This document shows, one piece after another, positions 6,561 through 15,661 of a stretch of 64,000 bases of DNA. How positions within the stretch are numbered: the stretch's first letter is position 1; every line of letters begins with the position of its first letter. The stretch spans positions 558,001 through 622,000 of the forward strand of contig NZ_CP089211.1 of NCBI RefSeq assembly GCF_021183825.1, given 5' to 3'. The notes beneath the pieces are model-generated. The model saw only the letters and a list, made by a program, of their open reading frames with translations, did not search any database and had not been told where the DNA came from. The DNA is from Sinomicrobium kalidii (GTDB taxonomy: Bacteria; Bacteroidota; Bacteroidia; Flavobacteriales; Flavobacteriaceae). The translations under genes and the position numbers were made by a program.

Positions 6561-9557
6561 TTAGAGTTCTAAATTGATTCCGAATACCATCTGCCTCGTC
6601 ATGGGGAAGCTGAGATTTCCTCCCCTTTCCGGGTCATAAGGGTCCATGTCGCTAAAGACAAAATAGTTTTTAGCTGTAGCATAACACCGCAGTTTGGATA
6701 TTTTCAGGTAATCCAATACCGACTGTGGAAAATTATAGGCCAGGGTAATATCCCTGATCTTTACAAAAGAACCATCTACATATTCCAGCGTAGAATAATA
6801 CTGCGTACTGGACCTGCTGGTTCCCGCATCGGGCCTCGGATAGGCATTAGTGGGGTTTTCCGGGGTCCAGTAATCTACCCTGGGGCCGTTTTCACGGGCA
6901 TCTATCTTATACGATCCGGCCGCCTCACTTGTAATAGTCTGTCCCTGCCTTGCATAGACAAAAACGTTAAGCTCCAACCCTTTGTAACTAAACCGGTTGT
7001 TAAACCCAAGGGTGTAATCGGGTACCGTACTTCCGATAATAACACGGTCTTCAGGACTAATGATACCATCGCCGTCCTGGTCCTTTACTTTTATATCGCC
7101 GGGATCCTGTCCGTAAGATGCTGCTTCATCGGTTTCATCCTGTTGCCAGATACCGATTTTTTCATAGTCGTAAAAAGAATCGATAGGATGCCCTACAAAC
7201 CAGCTATTGGCCAGGTCGCGGTCACCTTCGGGAAGTTCCATGATCTCTTCATTATTGGTAGTAAAAGTGATGTCTGAACTCCAACCGAAACCGTCGGTAC
7301 TTTCTACAAGGTTAATGGTGTTGATGTAGAGTTCGAGTCCCCTGTTCCTCGTTTTCCCGATGTTGTCCCATGCAGAGCTAAACCCTGACGATGTAGGCAA
7401 TGCCCTTTGCATGAGCAGATCTCTTGTATCCTGTTGGTACAGGTCCAGCGAACCGGATATCCTGTTCCTGAAAAAACCGAAATCAATACCGAAATTGGTA
7501 GTTGCCGTCGTTTCCCAGCTAAGATCGGAAGAGGCAATGAGCGACGGGTAATAACCGAAAGCCGGTGTTTCATCCGTCCCCTGATCGTAGGCATAGGTAC
7601 TTTTGGACAAACTCCCCAGTGTCTGGTAGGGCGATACGGCACTGTTTCCCGAAATACCGTAGCTTATCCTGGCTTTTAATTGTGATATGGCCTGGCTGTC
7701 TTTCAAAAAGTTCTCTTCTTTCAACACCCATGAAAAAGCTGCCGAAGGAAAGTAGCCCCATTTGTTACCGGGAGCGAGTACGGAAGACCCGTCGGCACGC
7801 ATCAGTAATGTGAGCAGGTATTTATTGTCATACTTATAGTTCACCCTTCCGAAAAAAGAAGCCAGTTGCTTTTCTTCCAGGCTGCTGTTTACCTGTACCT
7901 GCGACTGCAATCCGCCAAGGTTGTGGAACAACATGGTAGCCGATGCAAGGTCACGCCCCTGGGCCAGGTAATTTTCTTCTACGGTCTTCCAGATACTGGT
8001 TCCAAGGAGTCCCTGTATCTCGTGTTTTCCGGTAGTATAGGTGTAATTGGCAAAATTTTCCCAGGTGGTCCGGTTAAAAGTTCCATTTTCCGCCTTAGCC
8101 AGTGACAGGCCGTCCGCCCCCACTTCAATAGTATTTGTTGCGGAGAACGTCCCTCTTCGGAAAGTAGTATGGTCTATACCCAGACGGGAAGTCAATGTAA
8201 GGTTTTCTATCGGGGTCCAGTCTATACTGATATTTCCGAAAAACCTTTTGTTCTTTTCATTGTCCTTATAATTACCGGGTACTTCGTCCATTAGCGGATT
8301 GAGTGTAGAACTGTCTCCCACCGGAAAGGTGATAACATTCCCTTCATCGTCATAAGGCCTTCCCAGCGGGCTCATCTTATTGGCCTGGTTCAGCGGATCT
8401 CTTCTCCTGTTGTGGTCTTTCATGGTATACATGACATTGGTAGAGACCTTCAGGTTGTCCAATACCTGGTGATCTACGGTCATCCGGCCGCTGTAACGGT
8501 CCAGGTTATCATTTTTCAGCAGTCCTTCTTCCCTGAAATATTCCATGGAAAAATAATAGGTAGTCTTTTCCGATCCTCCGGAAACGCTTACCTGGTGGTT
8601 TTGCTGACTCCCCGTACCGAGAAGCTGATCTGCCCAGTCGGTCCATACTCCGTTTTGATAATTTTCCAGTTGGGTAGGGTTAAAAATATTGGCATCGTCT
8701 TCGGGCCCGCTCCACTCTCCTACGGTTCTTCTGGACTCTCTCCGGAGTTCCACCCATTCGGGGCCGGTCATAATATCGGCATACCCGCCAAGGGTTTGCA
8801 CACTGTAATAACTGTTTACGGAAACCTTGCTTTTTCCGGATCGTCCTTTTTTAGTGGTTATGAGTATTACCCCATTGGCTCCCAGTGTTCCGTAAATAGC
8901 AGTTGCCGAAGCATCTTTGAGCACTTCCACAGAGGCAATGTCATTCGGGTTTACATCTAGTGTGGAACCGTATATCATACCATCTACAACTACCAAAGGC
9001 CCGTTATTTGCATTCAGGGAGCGATTTCCCCGAATGGAAAAATTAAGGCCCGCTCCGGCCTGTCCGCTCGATTTGGTAAGGTCTACTCCCGGCACTTTTC
9101 CCTGCATAGTTTCCAGGGCATTGGTCACCGGTATCGACGTAAGGTCGCGTTCCTTCACCGATGCCACCGAACCTGTAAGGTCAGATTTTTTCACCGCACC
9201 ATAACCGATAACCACTACTTCATCCAGGGCTTCGGCATCTTCGGCCATCTGCACATTAATGGTATTGGAATTCCCTACCGTCCTTTCTTCCTTCTTCTGC
9301 CCGATATACGTAAACTCCAGTACCTGTCCGGATGCTGCCTGTATTGCATAGTTACCGTCAAAATCGGTCTGGGTTCCTGTCGTGGTACCCTGCACAAGGA
9401 TATTAACTCCCGGCAGCGGCACTCCCTGCTGGTCGGTTACCGTACCTGTCACCGTTTTTTCCTGGGCATGAACGCGCTGTACCAGAAACAAGCTGCACAG
9501 CAATGAAAAGGCCCAGACAGCCTTTACAGGTACCATAGAGAATAGTTTGTAATTCAT
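6561..9557 (-). CDS. SusC/RagA-type TonB-dependent outer-membrane transporter
   Basis: A 998-residue outer-membrane receptor. A signal peptide ends near residue 31 (VHAQ). A CarboxypepD_reg-like beta-sandwich covers residues 35-107, followed by the SusC signature LDEVVVIGYG (111-120), the plug (about 125-235), and the 22-strand barrel ending in QMVFGINLEL. It imports oligosaccharides using TonB energy together with the SusD lid encoded next. It is the promoter-proximal gene of the locus. No hybrid two-component sensor, SusR or anti-sigma gene is present in the window, so its regulator is elsewhere. Confidence 0.97.
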   Translation of the reverse strand: MNYKLFSMVPVKAVWAFSLLCSLFLVQRVHAQEKTVTGTVTDQQGVPLPGVNILVQGTTTGTQTDFDGNYAIQAASGQVLEFTYIGQKKEERTVGNSNTINVQMAEDAEALDEVVVIGYGAVKKSDLTGSVASVKERDLTSIPVTNALETMQGKVPGVDLTKSSGQAGAGLNFSIRGNRSLNANNGPLVVVDGMIYGSTLDVNPNDIASVEVLKDASATAIYGTLGANGVILITTKKGRSGKSKVSVNSYYSVQTLGGYADIMTGPEWVELRRESRRTVGEWSGPEDDANIFNPTQLENYQNGVWTDWADQLLGTGSQQNHQVSVSGGSEKTTYYFSMEYFREEGLLKNDNLDRYSGRMTVDHQVLDNLKVSTNVMYTMKDHNRRRDPLNQANKMSPLGRPYDDEGNVITFPVGDSSTLNPLMDEVPGNYKDNEKNKRFFGNISIDWTPIENLTLTSRLGIDHTTFRRGTFSATNTIEVGADGLSLAKAENGTFNRTTWENFANYTYTTGKHEIQGLLGTSIWKTVEENYLAQGRDLASATMLFHNLGGLQSQVQVNSSLEEKQLASFFGRVNYKYDNKYLLTLLMRADGSSVLAPGNKWGYFPSAAFSWVLKEENFLKDSQAISQLKARISYGISGNSAVSPYQTLGSLSKSTYAYDQGTDETPAFGYYPSLIASSDLSWETTATTNFGIDFGFFRNRISGSLDLYQQDTRDLLMQRALPTSSGFSSAWDNIGKTRNRGLELYINTINLVESTDGFGWSSDITFTTNNEEIMELPEGDRDLANSWFVGHPIDSFYDYEKIGIWQQDETDEAASYGQDPGDIKVKDQDGDGIISPEDRVIIGSTVPDYTLGFNNRFSYKGLELNVFVYARQGQTITSEAAGSYKIDARENGPRVDYWTPENPTNAYPRPDAGTSRSSTQYYSTLEYVDGSFVKIRDITLAYNFPQSVLDYLKISKLRCYATAKNYFVFSDMDPYDPERGGNLSFPMTRQMVFGINLEL

Positions 9558-9613
9558 TATTATTAAAAAATTAGTTAGTTAATAGATGATTGAGTATTTT
9601 GTAATCGATTGCA

Positions 9614-9644
9614 CTAAAGTATATAAAAATATATTATCCACAAA
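9614..9644 (-). promoter_or_regulatory. Candidate promoter of the glycan locus
   Basis: Read on the minus strand there is a TTTG (plus strand CAAA, 9641-9644), a 19-bp spacer, and TACTTTAG (plus strand 9614-9621). The latter matches the Bacteroidota -7 element TAnnTTTG at all but one fixed position. It would leave an untranslated leader of about 50 nt before susC. The rest of the 9558-9974 gap is AT-rich with no gene or clear regulator site. Confidence 0.5.
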
Positions 9645-9912
9645 TTTTTTAGTGTATTTTTTACAAAAAAGACAAATAGCTGTCATTTTATTAAGATTAT
9701 AACCTATTGAAATAAGGGATATTAGCTTTTCACTATATCCTTTCAGGAAAATTTCATTACTAATATTCTATCATTTTCGAAATTGTTCCGGTGAAGTTAA
9801 ATACCGATACGAGGTGGGATACTGACCTGCGGCCGCCCATCGTATAATACTATCCTGCAAACCGACGGGAATCCCAGCATTTTTTACGGAACCGGAGGAA
9901 TAGCCATCAACT

Positions 9913-9940
9913 AAAAAAGGAGACATAATACATGCCTCCT
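9913..9940 (-). terminator. Probable intrinsic terminator of the reductase gene
   Basis: Read on the minus strand, AGGAG and CTCCT form a short stem (plus strand 9936-9940 and 9918-9922) followed immediately by six Ts. It lies 35 bp past the stop of the reductase gene. The stem is only five pairs, so efficiency is uncertain. Confidence 0.5.
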
Positions 9941-9974
9941 CTTAATTGTAATGATAATATGTCTTTTTATATAA

Positions 9975-11027
9975 CTATTCTATAGATTTGATAACAGCTT
10001 TAGGTGCTTCTTTCCTGCTGCCGTCAAAACCATCTACACCGCTTACGGTGGTATATTTCATAACATATTTTTTGCCGGGATTAATGATCCGGTAGGCACT
10101 CTGGCACATCAGGGTGGCTTCGTGGAAACCGCACAGGATCAGTTTTAATTTTCCGGGATAGGTATTTACGTCGCCTATGGCAAAAATACCGGGAATATTC
10201 GTTTCATAATCCAGCGCATTGTTCACCTTGATGGCATTTTTCTCGATTTCGAGTCCCCAGTTGGCCATAGGACCGAGTTTGGGGGCCAGTCCAAATAACG
10301 GAATAAAACAGTCGGTTTCCAGTTTTTCTTCCTCTCCGTTACGGGTTACCGTTATAGTTTCCAGTTTTTCATCGCCGTGCAGCGAAGTTACCTCGGCGGG
10401 CGTTATAATATTGACTTTCCCCAGCTTTTTGAGCTCCTGCACCTTTTCTACGGAATCAAGTGCTCCCCTGAATTCGTTCCTGCGATGCACCAGGGTAACG
10501 TCTGAGGCCACATCGGCCAGGTAGATGGTCCAGTCCAGCGCAGAGTCCCCCCCGCCGGCAATGGTCACTTTTTTATCGCGATATACTTCCGGGTTCTTGA
10601 TGAAGTAGGCCACCCCCCGGTCTTCAAACAGGTCAATTTTATCCAACGGGGGCTTTCTGGGTTCAAAGCTGCCCAGCCCGCCTGCTATGGCTATAACCGG
10701 CGCATGGTGTTTGGTTCCCTTGTTAGTGGTGACTATAAAACTGCCGTCGTCCAGTTTTTCAATGGTTTCGGCACGTTCACCCAAGGTAAATCCCGGTTCA
10801 AAGGCCTTGATCTGGTCCATAAGGTTCTTTACCAGATCTCCTGCCAGAACTTCCGGAAATCCGGGAATATCGTAAATGGGTTTCTTCGGGTATATTTCCG
10901 AGAGTTGTCCCCCCGGCTGGGGCAGGGCATCAATGATATGGCATTTCAGCTTCAACAAGCCCGCCTCAAAAACTGCAAACAGTCCTGTAGGGCCGGCACC
11001 GATGATAAGTATATCTGTTTTAATCAT
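9975..11027 (-). CDS. Thioredoxin-reductase-like ferredoxin/flavodoxin NADP+ reductase
   Basis: A 350-residue flavoprotein starting at MIKTDILIIG. The ATG 33 bp upstream would only add a tail before the Rossmann fold. The FAD-binding GAGPTGL is at residues 10-16 and the NADP-binding IAGGGDSALDW near residue 155, with HRRNEFRGA downstream binding the 2'-phosphate. There is no CxxC redox pair in the NADP domain, which separates TrxR-type ferredoxin reductases from true thioredoxin reductases. The C-terminal GIFAIGDVNTYPGK segment completes the FAD site. It probably moves electrons between NADPH and ferredoxin or flavodoxin in the cytoplasm. Its neighbours upstream are the iron-sulfur genes nfu and mrp. 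Confidence 0.88.
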   Translation of the reverse strand: MIKTDILIIGAGPTGLFAVFEAGLLKLKCHIIDALPQPGGQLSEIYPKKPIYDIPGFPEVLAGDLVKNLMDQIKAFEPGFTLGERAETIEKLDDGSFIVTTNKGTKHHAPVIAIAGGLGSFEPRKPPLDKIDLFEDRGVAYFIKNPEVYRDKKVTIAGGGDSALDWTIYLADVASDVTLVHRRNEFRGALDSVEKVQELKKLGKVNIITPAEVTSLHGDEKLETITVTRNGEEEKLETDCFIPLFGLAPKLGPMANWGLEIEKNAIKVNNALDYETNIPGIFAIGDVNTYPGKLKLILCGFHEATLMCQSAYRIINPGKKYVMKYTTVSGVDGFDGSRKEAPKAVIKSIE

Positions 11028-11154
11028 TTTATATTGAAAATTGGGAATTCCATATTCCATTAGCTTCTCCCGTCTTCGAAATTTACGGGCAATACAAAAC
11101 CTTTCCCCCTATCCTGTCGGGACAGGGAGAACACCGAAAGTACCTTACAGGCCT

Positions 11155-11394
11155 CTAACTCACTCCTACTACCTGTTCAATCTGGGGGGCATATTTCTTG
11201 ATGGTGGTCTCTACCCCCGCCTTGAGTGTCATATGGTTTACATGGCAATCCGTACAGGCGCCTTCGAGACGCACTTTAACCAGTTTGCCCTCATCTATGG
11301 AGACCAAGGATATATTACCGCCATCACTTTCCAGAAACGGGCGGATCTCGTCTAAGGCTTTTTCTACGTTGATTTGCAATTCTTCTTTTGTCAT
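11155..11394 (-). CDS. Nfu-type iron-sulfur scaffold (NifU C-terminal domain)
   Basis: A 79-residue single-domain protein starting at MTKEELQ. A longer frame from 11463 would add 23 residues of no recognisable kind. The conserved CTDC (Cys47, Cys50) followed by HVNHMTLKAGVE is the cluster-binding loop of the NifU C-terminal domain. Such proteins carry a [4Fe-4S] cluster between two subunits and pass it to apo-enzymes. It lies 73 bp downstream of mrp, another cluster carrier gene, and is probably in the same transcript. Confidence 0.92.
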   Translation of the reverse strand: MTKEELQINVEKALDEIRPFLESDGGNISLVSIDEGKLVKVRLEGACTDCHVNHMTLKAGVETTIKKYAPQIEQVVGVS

Positions 11395-11467
11395 CTTTCC
11401 ATGTTTAAGACCTGCGTACGGATTACAGCACCATAATGGTTCCGTTATCCTTTTACGGGTCAAGATA

Positions 11468-12601
11468 CTATTTCTTTTTTACGGCCGAACAACCGGCCAT
11501 AGTGGTTATTTTTATAGCTTCGGTAGGCGGGAGGTTTTCATTCCTGCCCACTACTTCCCGTACTACGTTTTTCGTCAGGTTTTCAAAGGCTTCCTCCAGC
11601 GGTGTTGCCGTTTGCAGGGCCGCAGGACGACCAACGTCCCCTGCCTCCCTGATACTCTGTACCAGCGGAATTTCGCCGAGGAAAGGCACATCAAGGTCTT
11701 CCGAAAGGTTTTTGGCGCCTTCCCGACCGAAGATATAATACTTATTGTCCGGCAATTCTTCCGGGGTAAAGTATGCCATATTTTCCACAATGCCCAGTAC
11801 GGGCACGCGTATGCTTTCCTGCTGGAACATGGCCACCCCTTTGCGGGCATCGGCCAGGGCCACATTCTGTGGTGTACTCACCACCACGGCACCGGTAACG
11901 GGCAGGGACTGCATAATGCTGAGATGTATATCCCCGGTTCCCGGCGGAAGGTCCACCAGCAAAAAGTCCAGTTCGCCCCAGGCAGCATCAAAGATCATCT
12001 GGTTGAGCGCCTTGGACGCCATGGGTCCCCGCCATATCACGGCCTGGTCGGGCTGTGTAAAGAACCCGATAGACAGTACTTTGACCCCGTAGTTTTCCAC
12101 GGGCTTCATCTTGGATTTCCCGTCTACCTGTACGGCCAGCGGTCGTTCCCTTTCCACATCGAGCATCATCGGGATGGAAGGTCCGTAGATATCGGCATCC
12201 AGCAGGCCCACCTTAAACCCCATCCTGGCCAGTGTAACCGCGAGGTTGGCCGTTATTGTAGATTTTCCCACTCCCCCTTTTCCGGAAGCCACGGCAATAA
12301 CGTTCTTAATGCCGGGAATGGACTTTCCTTTTATCTGCGGTTTTTTCTCCGGGGCATCTACCTTGATATTTACTTTTATCTTGGCTTTCTCATAGACTTC
12401 GCTGTGAACGGCCTTCAGTATCTCCACCTCGGTTTTCTTACGGGCCTGCAGACTGGGGTTTTTTATGGTGACATCCACCACAACCTCATCCCCGAATGTC
12501 ATGATATTGGTGACAGCGCCGCTCTCTACCATATTCTTTCCTTCACCGGGCACGGTTATGGTTTCTAATGCTTTCAGTATTTCTTTTTTGTCCAGCTTCA
12601 T
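11468..12601 (-). CDS. Mrp/ApbC-type P-loop iron-sulfur carrier ATPase
   Basis: A 377-residue protein: a MIP18/DUF59 domain at residues 1-83, a linker, then the Mrp NTPase with deviant Walker A SGKGGVGKST (106-115), the LLDADIYGPSIP motif and DLPPGTGD. It is expected to deliver Fe-S clusters in the cytoplasm. The CxxC usually found after the ENMAYF motif in other Mrp proteins is absent here (the segment reads ENMAYFTPEELPDNKYY). The only late cysteine is in MAGCSAVKKK at the C-terminus. The next gene, nfu, supplies a CxxC scaffold. The start codon follows a 117-bp gap. Confidence 0.93.
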   Translation of the reverse strand: MKLDKKEILKALETITVPGEGKNMVESGAVTNIMTFGDEVVVDVTIKNPSLQARKKTEVEILKAVHSEVYEKAKIKVNIKVDAPEKKPQIKGKSIPGIKNVIAVASGKGGVGKSTITANLAVTLARMGFKVGLLDADIYGPSIPMMLDVERERPLAVQVDGKSKMKPVENYGVKVLSIGFFTQPDQAVIWRGPMASKALNQMIFDAAWGELDFLLVDLPPGTGDIHLSIMQSLPVTGAVVVSTPQNVALADARKGVAMFQQESIRVPVLGIVENMAYFTPEELPDNKYYIFGREGAKNLSEDLDVPFLGEIPLVQSIREAGDVGRPAALQTATPLEEAFENLTKNVVREVVGRNENLPPTEAIKITTMAGCSAVKKK

Positions 12602-12718
12602 GTAGTATAGATTCGTTCTAAATTAAACTCATTCTAAATTACAAAGATAAGGTTTCGCTTCCATATTTTAAAACGCCGGGATAGAAATGCTCAATTACAG
12701 CATAGGTTTCCTTTATTT

Positions 12719-13054
12719 TCACTGTAATTCCCCGGAAGGGTCCCAGAAAAGTTCTTCAAAACGGACGATGTGATTGTCTTTTACTTCCACACCTTCACTT
12801 TCCAGGAGTTGTTGCATGAGATTGGTTCCGCTGAAGTGATGTTTCCCGCTGAGCAGGCCCTTGCGGTTGACCACCCGGTGAGCCGGGACATCTTCCCGGC
12901 CGTTACAGGCGTTCATGGCCCAGCCCACCATACGTGCAGACCGCGCCGTGCCGAGATAACGGGCAATAGCGCCGTAGGAAGTGACCCTTCCGTAAGGTAT
13001 TTCGCGGGCCACGGCATATACTTTTTCAAAAAAATTCAGGTTTTCGGGTTTCAC
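12719..13054 (-). CDS. Alkyltransferase-like protein (ATL, MGMT homologue without active Cys)
   Basis: A 111-residue protein homologous to the C-terminal domain of O6-alkylguanine-DNA alkyltransferase. The helix-turn-helix with the Arg finger (TARSARMVGWAMNAC) is intact. The active-site motif reads PAHRVV (residues 57-62): Ala58 replaces the catalytic Cys of PCHRV. That makes it an alkyltransferase-like protein, which binds O6-alkylguanine lesions and flags them for nucleotide excision repair instead of transferring the alkyl group. It sits alone between mrp and the LysE gene on the minus strand. Confidence 0.9.
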   Translation of the reverse strand: MKPENLNFFEKVYAVAREIPYGRVTSYGAIARYLGTARSARMVGWAMNACNGREDVPAHRVVNRKGLLSGKHHFSGTNLMQQLLESEGVEVKDNHIVRFEELFWDPSGELQ

Positions 13055-13120
13055 GGGCGGGGTATCTGTTTCAAGGTTAGTGCTGTCTTACTTTACCGGA
13101 CATTTTAACTTCTGCTATCC

Positions 13121-13753
13121 TTATCCACCATAAAAAATACGAATAAGTGTAATAATAACCAAAACCAGCATCAATCCGCTCAGGATATAATCGGAATATT
13201 TTGTCAGCTGCTCGGTCCTGTCCTCCATCTTGTTAAAATACACCACATACACATACAGTGTGGCAAACGTGCCCAGTCCGGCAGCCAGGATAAAGACAAG
13301 GATATCGGCCAGCTCAAACTTTATCCATCCGGAGACGTTCCAGGCTGCATTGATCCCGCAGAAATAAGGTATGGGCAAAAGATTGAGCGAGGAGAGCAGC
13401 ATCCCCTTAAAAAAACTCTTCCGCTTGCTCACGTATGCCGAACGCATTTTTTTTGCTTTCTTCTTTTTACCCACCACAAAAAAATAAATGGCAAAAAAGG
13501 AAAAGACTATCACTGCTATCTTCATCAGGATATCAATGATATGCGTATTCCTGTAAAGATATTTTGATATCAGCACCCCGATATAGGCCTGCCCGATCAC
13601 TATGAGAGAAGCTCCTACGGCAAACAGGATACCGTTTGTTCTTCCTTTCAAAGCACTGGTCTTCGCCGCGGTCATATTCACCAGTCCGGGGAGCAGTACC
13701 CCCATTGATGCTGCAGAAAACGTGGCAAAGAACAGAATCACAATATGTGTCAT
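13121..13753 (-). CDS. LysE/RhtB-family exporter
   Basis: A 210-residue inner-membrane protein with about six hydrophobic segments (residues 4-26, 42-62, 75-95, 115-135, 148-170, 187-208). The N-terminal FFATFSAASMGVLLPGLVNM has the Pro-Gly turn typical of LysE translocators. A Lys/Arg-rich loop (residues 96-112) separates the two halves. The family exports amino acids or related small molecules; the substrate is not readable. It is minus-strand, 63 bp downstream of trmB. Confidence 0.8.
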   Translation of the reverse strand: MTHIVILFFATFSAASMGVLLPGLVNMTAAKTSALKGRTNGILFAVGASLIVIGQAYIGVLISKYLYRNTHIIDILMKIAVIVFSFFAIYFFVVGKKKKAKKMRSAYVSKRKSFFKGMLLSSLNLLPIPYFCGINAAWNVSGWIKFELADILVFILAAGLGTFATLYVYVVYFNKMEDRTEQLTKYSDYILSGLMLVLVIITLIRIFYGG

Positions 13754-13816
13754 TTCCGGTTGGTTGTTTTATTAAGGTACTGTTTTACCTGCCGTAAACC
13801 ACTTTTTACACAGGAA

Positions 13817-14488
13817 TCAGAGCCTGAATTTTATATAGGTTATCGGTTTTTGCTGCTCAAGATACTGTTTTTCATAGAAAGTCTGTATACCGGTCACTTC
13901 TTCCGGAGAATATTCGTTGCGGTAAACGTCGTGATGCGCATAGCATATTTCATGTCCGAGCCCATGCAATAACCCCAGGGTATATCCGTGCATAAATTCG
14001 CTGTCGGTCTTGAGATGAATCACTCCGTCCTTTTTGAGTATCTTTTGGTATCTGGACAAAAAATCGGTATTGGTAAGCCGGTGCTTGGTCCTTTTGTATT
14101 TGATTTGCGGATCGGGGAAGGTGATCCATATTTCACTTACTTCATTACTTTCGAAAAAGAGGTCAATCAGTTCTATTTGCGTTCGTAAAAAAGCAACATT
14201 GCCCAGGTTTTCTTCCAGGGCTGTCCTGGCACCTCTCCAGAAGCGGGCACCCTTGATATCGACGCCTATAAAGTTCTTATCCGGATATTTCCGTGCGAGG
14301 CTCACGGCATATTCGCCTTTGCCACACCCCAGTTCCAATACGACGGGATTGCTGTTTTTAAAAAAATCGGTTCCCCATTTCCCTTTGAGCGGAAATCCTT
14401 CGGAAAGGACTTTGTCCCGTACCGGCTGAATAACATTGGAAAAAGTCTCGTTTTCCCTGAATCGCTTTAGCTTGTTTTTGCTGCCCAC
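13817..14488 (-). CDS. trmB: tRNA (guanine-N7-)-methyltransferase
   Basis: A 223-residue class I methyltransferase that makes m7G46 in the variable loop of tRNAs. The SAM-binding LELGCGKGEYAVSLA, the second-strand FIGVDIKGAR and the family hallmark WITFPDPQIKYKR with the HRLTN segment after it are all present. Length and motif order match TrmB. It diverges from the glycosyltransferase gene over a 70-bp AT-rich gap that must hold both promoters. Confidence 0.95.
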   Translation of the reverse strand: MGSKNKLKRFRENETFSNVIQPVRDKVLSEGFPLKGKWGTDFFKNSNPVVLELGCGKGEYAVSLARKYPDKNFIGVDIKGARFWRGARTALEENLGNVAFLRTQIELIDLFFESNEVSEIWITFPDPQIKYKRTKHRLTNTDFLSRYQKILKKDGVIHLKTDSEFMHGYTLGLLHGLGHEICYAHHDVYRNEYSPEEVTGIQTFYEKQYLEQQKPITYIKFRL

Positions 14489-14558
14489 AACAATTATTTA
14501 ATTTTTTGGCAAAATTAAGGAAATATTTAACTGTTTAAGAAATCCTTATTTTGCAGAC

Positions 14559-15638
14559 ATGAACTACCGGATACTCGTTGCCCCCCTCAACTGGGGTTTG
14601 GGGCATGCCACCAGGTGCATTCCAGTGATACGGGCGTTACAGGAAAACGGCTTTTGCCCCGTAATTGCCTCCGATGGCATTGCCCTGGAGTTGCTGAAGA
14701 AGGAATTTCCCGGCCTGGAAAGCATATACCTGCCCTCCTACCAGATAGAATATGCCAAGGAGGGAAAATATTTTAAGCTGAAGATGATATGGGATTCCCC
14801 GAAAATGGTCAAGGCCATTTCCAGGGAAAAAAAGCTGGTCAAAAAAATTGTTAAGGAAAGGCAGATAGACGGTATTATTTCCGACAACCGCCTGGGGGTT
14901 TACCATAAAAAAGTTCCTTCGGTGTTCATTACCCATCAATTAAATGTCCTTACGGGAAGTACGTCCTGGCTGAGTTCCAAAGTCCACCGGAAGATCATAA
15001 AGAAATTTGACCAGTGCTGGGTGCCGGACATGGAAGAGAAACCCAATCTGAGCGGAAAACTCGGCCACATGAAAAAAGCATCCGTACCGGTTAAGTATAT
15101 CGGCCCCCTGAGCCGTTTGCAGAAAAAGGAACTGGATATTATCTACGACCTCGCCATTATCCTGTCGGGCCCCGAACCGCAACGAACGCTACTGGAAAAC
15201 AAGATCGTGAGGGAGATCCAGAACTACACAGGCAGTATCCTTTTTGTACGGGGAGAGATCGAGAATTCGCAAAACATTCAGAAAAAGGGTAACGTTACCA
15301 TTTACAACTTTATGCGTTCGGAAGAACTGGAAACCGCCCTGAACCAAAGTGCGCTGATACTGTCGCGTTCGGGCTACACCACCATAATGGACCTCGTCAA
15401 TCTCAGGAAAAGGGCCTTTTTTATTCCCACTCCGGGACAATACGAACAGGAATACCTGGCCAAACGGTTCGATAAAAAAGGGATGGTACCTTTCGCCACC
15501 CAAAAGGATTTCCGCATACAGATGCTGTCACAGGTCGAAAACTACAAGGGACTGCCGGAACTGCCGGTAAACCGTTTTAATTTTGAGGAATTGTTTGAGC
15601 TTTTCCGCTCCCCCCATGAAAATTTTGAGGTTTTGTAG
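14559..15638 (+). CDS. GT-B fold glycosyltransferase (MurG/GT28-like)
   Basis: A 359-residue cytoplasmic or membrane-associated enzyme. The N-terminal APLNWGLGHATR (residues 8-19) is the glycine-rich acceptor loop typical of MurG-like and UDP-glucuronosyltransferase-like GT-B enzymes. The C-terminal half has LILSRSGYTTIMDLVNLRK and PTPGQYEQEYLA, the nucleotide-sugar site. Donor and acceptor are unknown. Convergent with the histidine kinase gene, with 23 bp between stops. A widespread conserved protein in flavobacteria; a role in envelope glycan or glycolipid synthesis is inference. Confidence 0.8.
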   Translation: MNYRILVAPLNWGLGHATRCIPVIRALQENGFCPVIASDGIALELLKKEFPGLESIYLPSYQIEYAKEGKYFKLKMIWDSPKMVKAISREKKLVKKIVKERQIDGIISDNRLGVYHKKVPSVFITHQLNVLTGSTSWLSSKVHRKIIKKFDQCWVPDMEEKPNLSGKLGHMKKASVPVKYIGPLSRLQKKELDIIYDLAIILSGPEPQRTLLENKIVREIQNYTGSILFVRGEIENSQNIQKKGNVTIYNFMRSEELETALNQSALILSRSGYTTIMDLVNLRKRAFFIPTPGQYEQEYLAKRFDKKGMVPFATQKDFRIQMLSQVENYKGLPELPVNRFNFEELFELFRSPHENFEVL

Positions 15639-15661
15639 AAACGGTCCTTCTCCTTCGGAGG

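Noticed and set aside
15639..15661. Terminator between the convergent glycosyltransferase and kinase genes
   Set aside because: Only a four-base stem CTCC/GGAG with a TTCG loop and no T-run.
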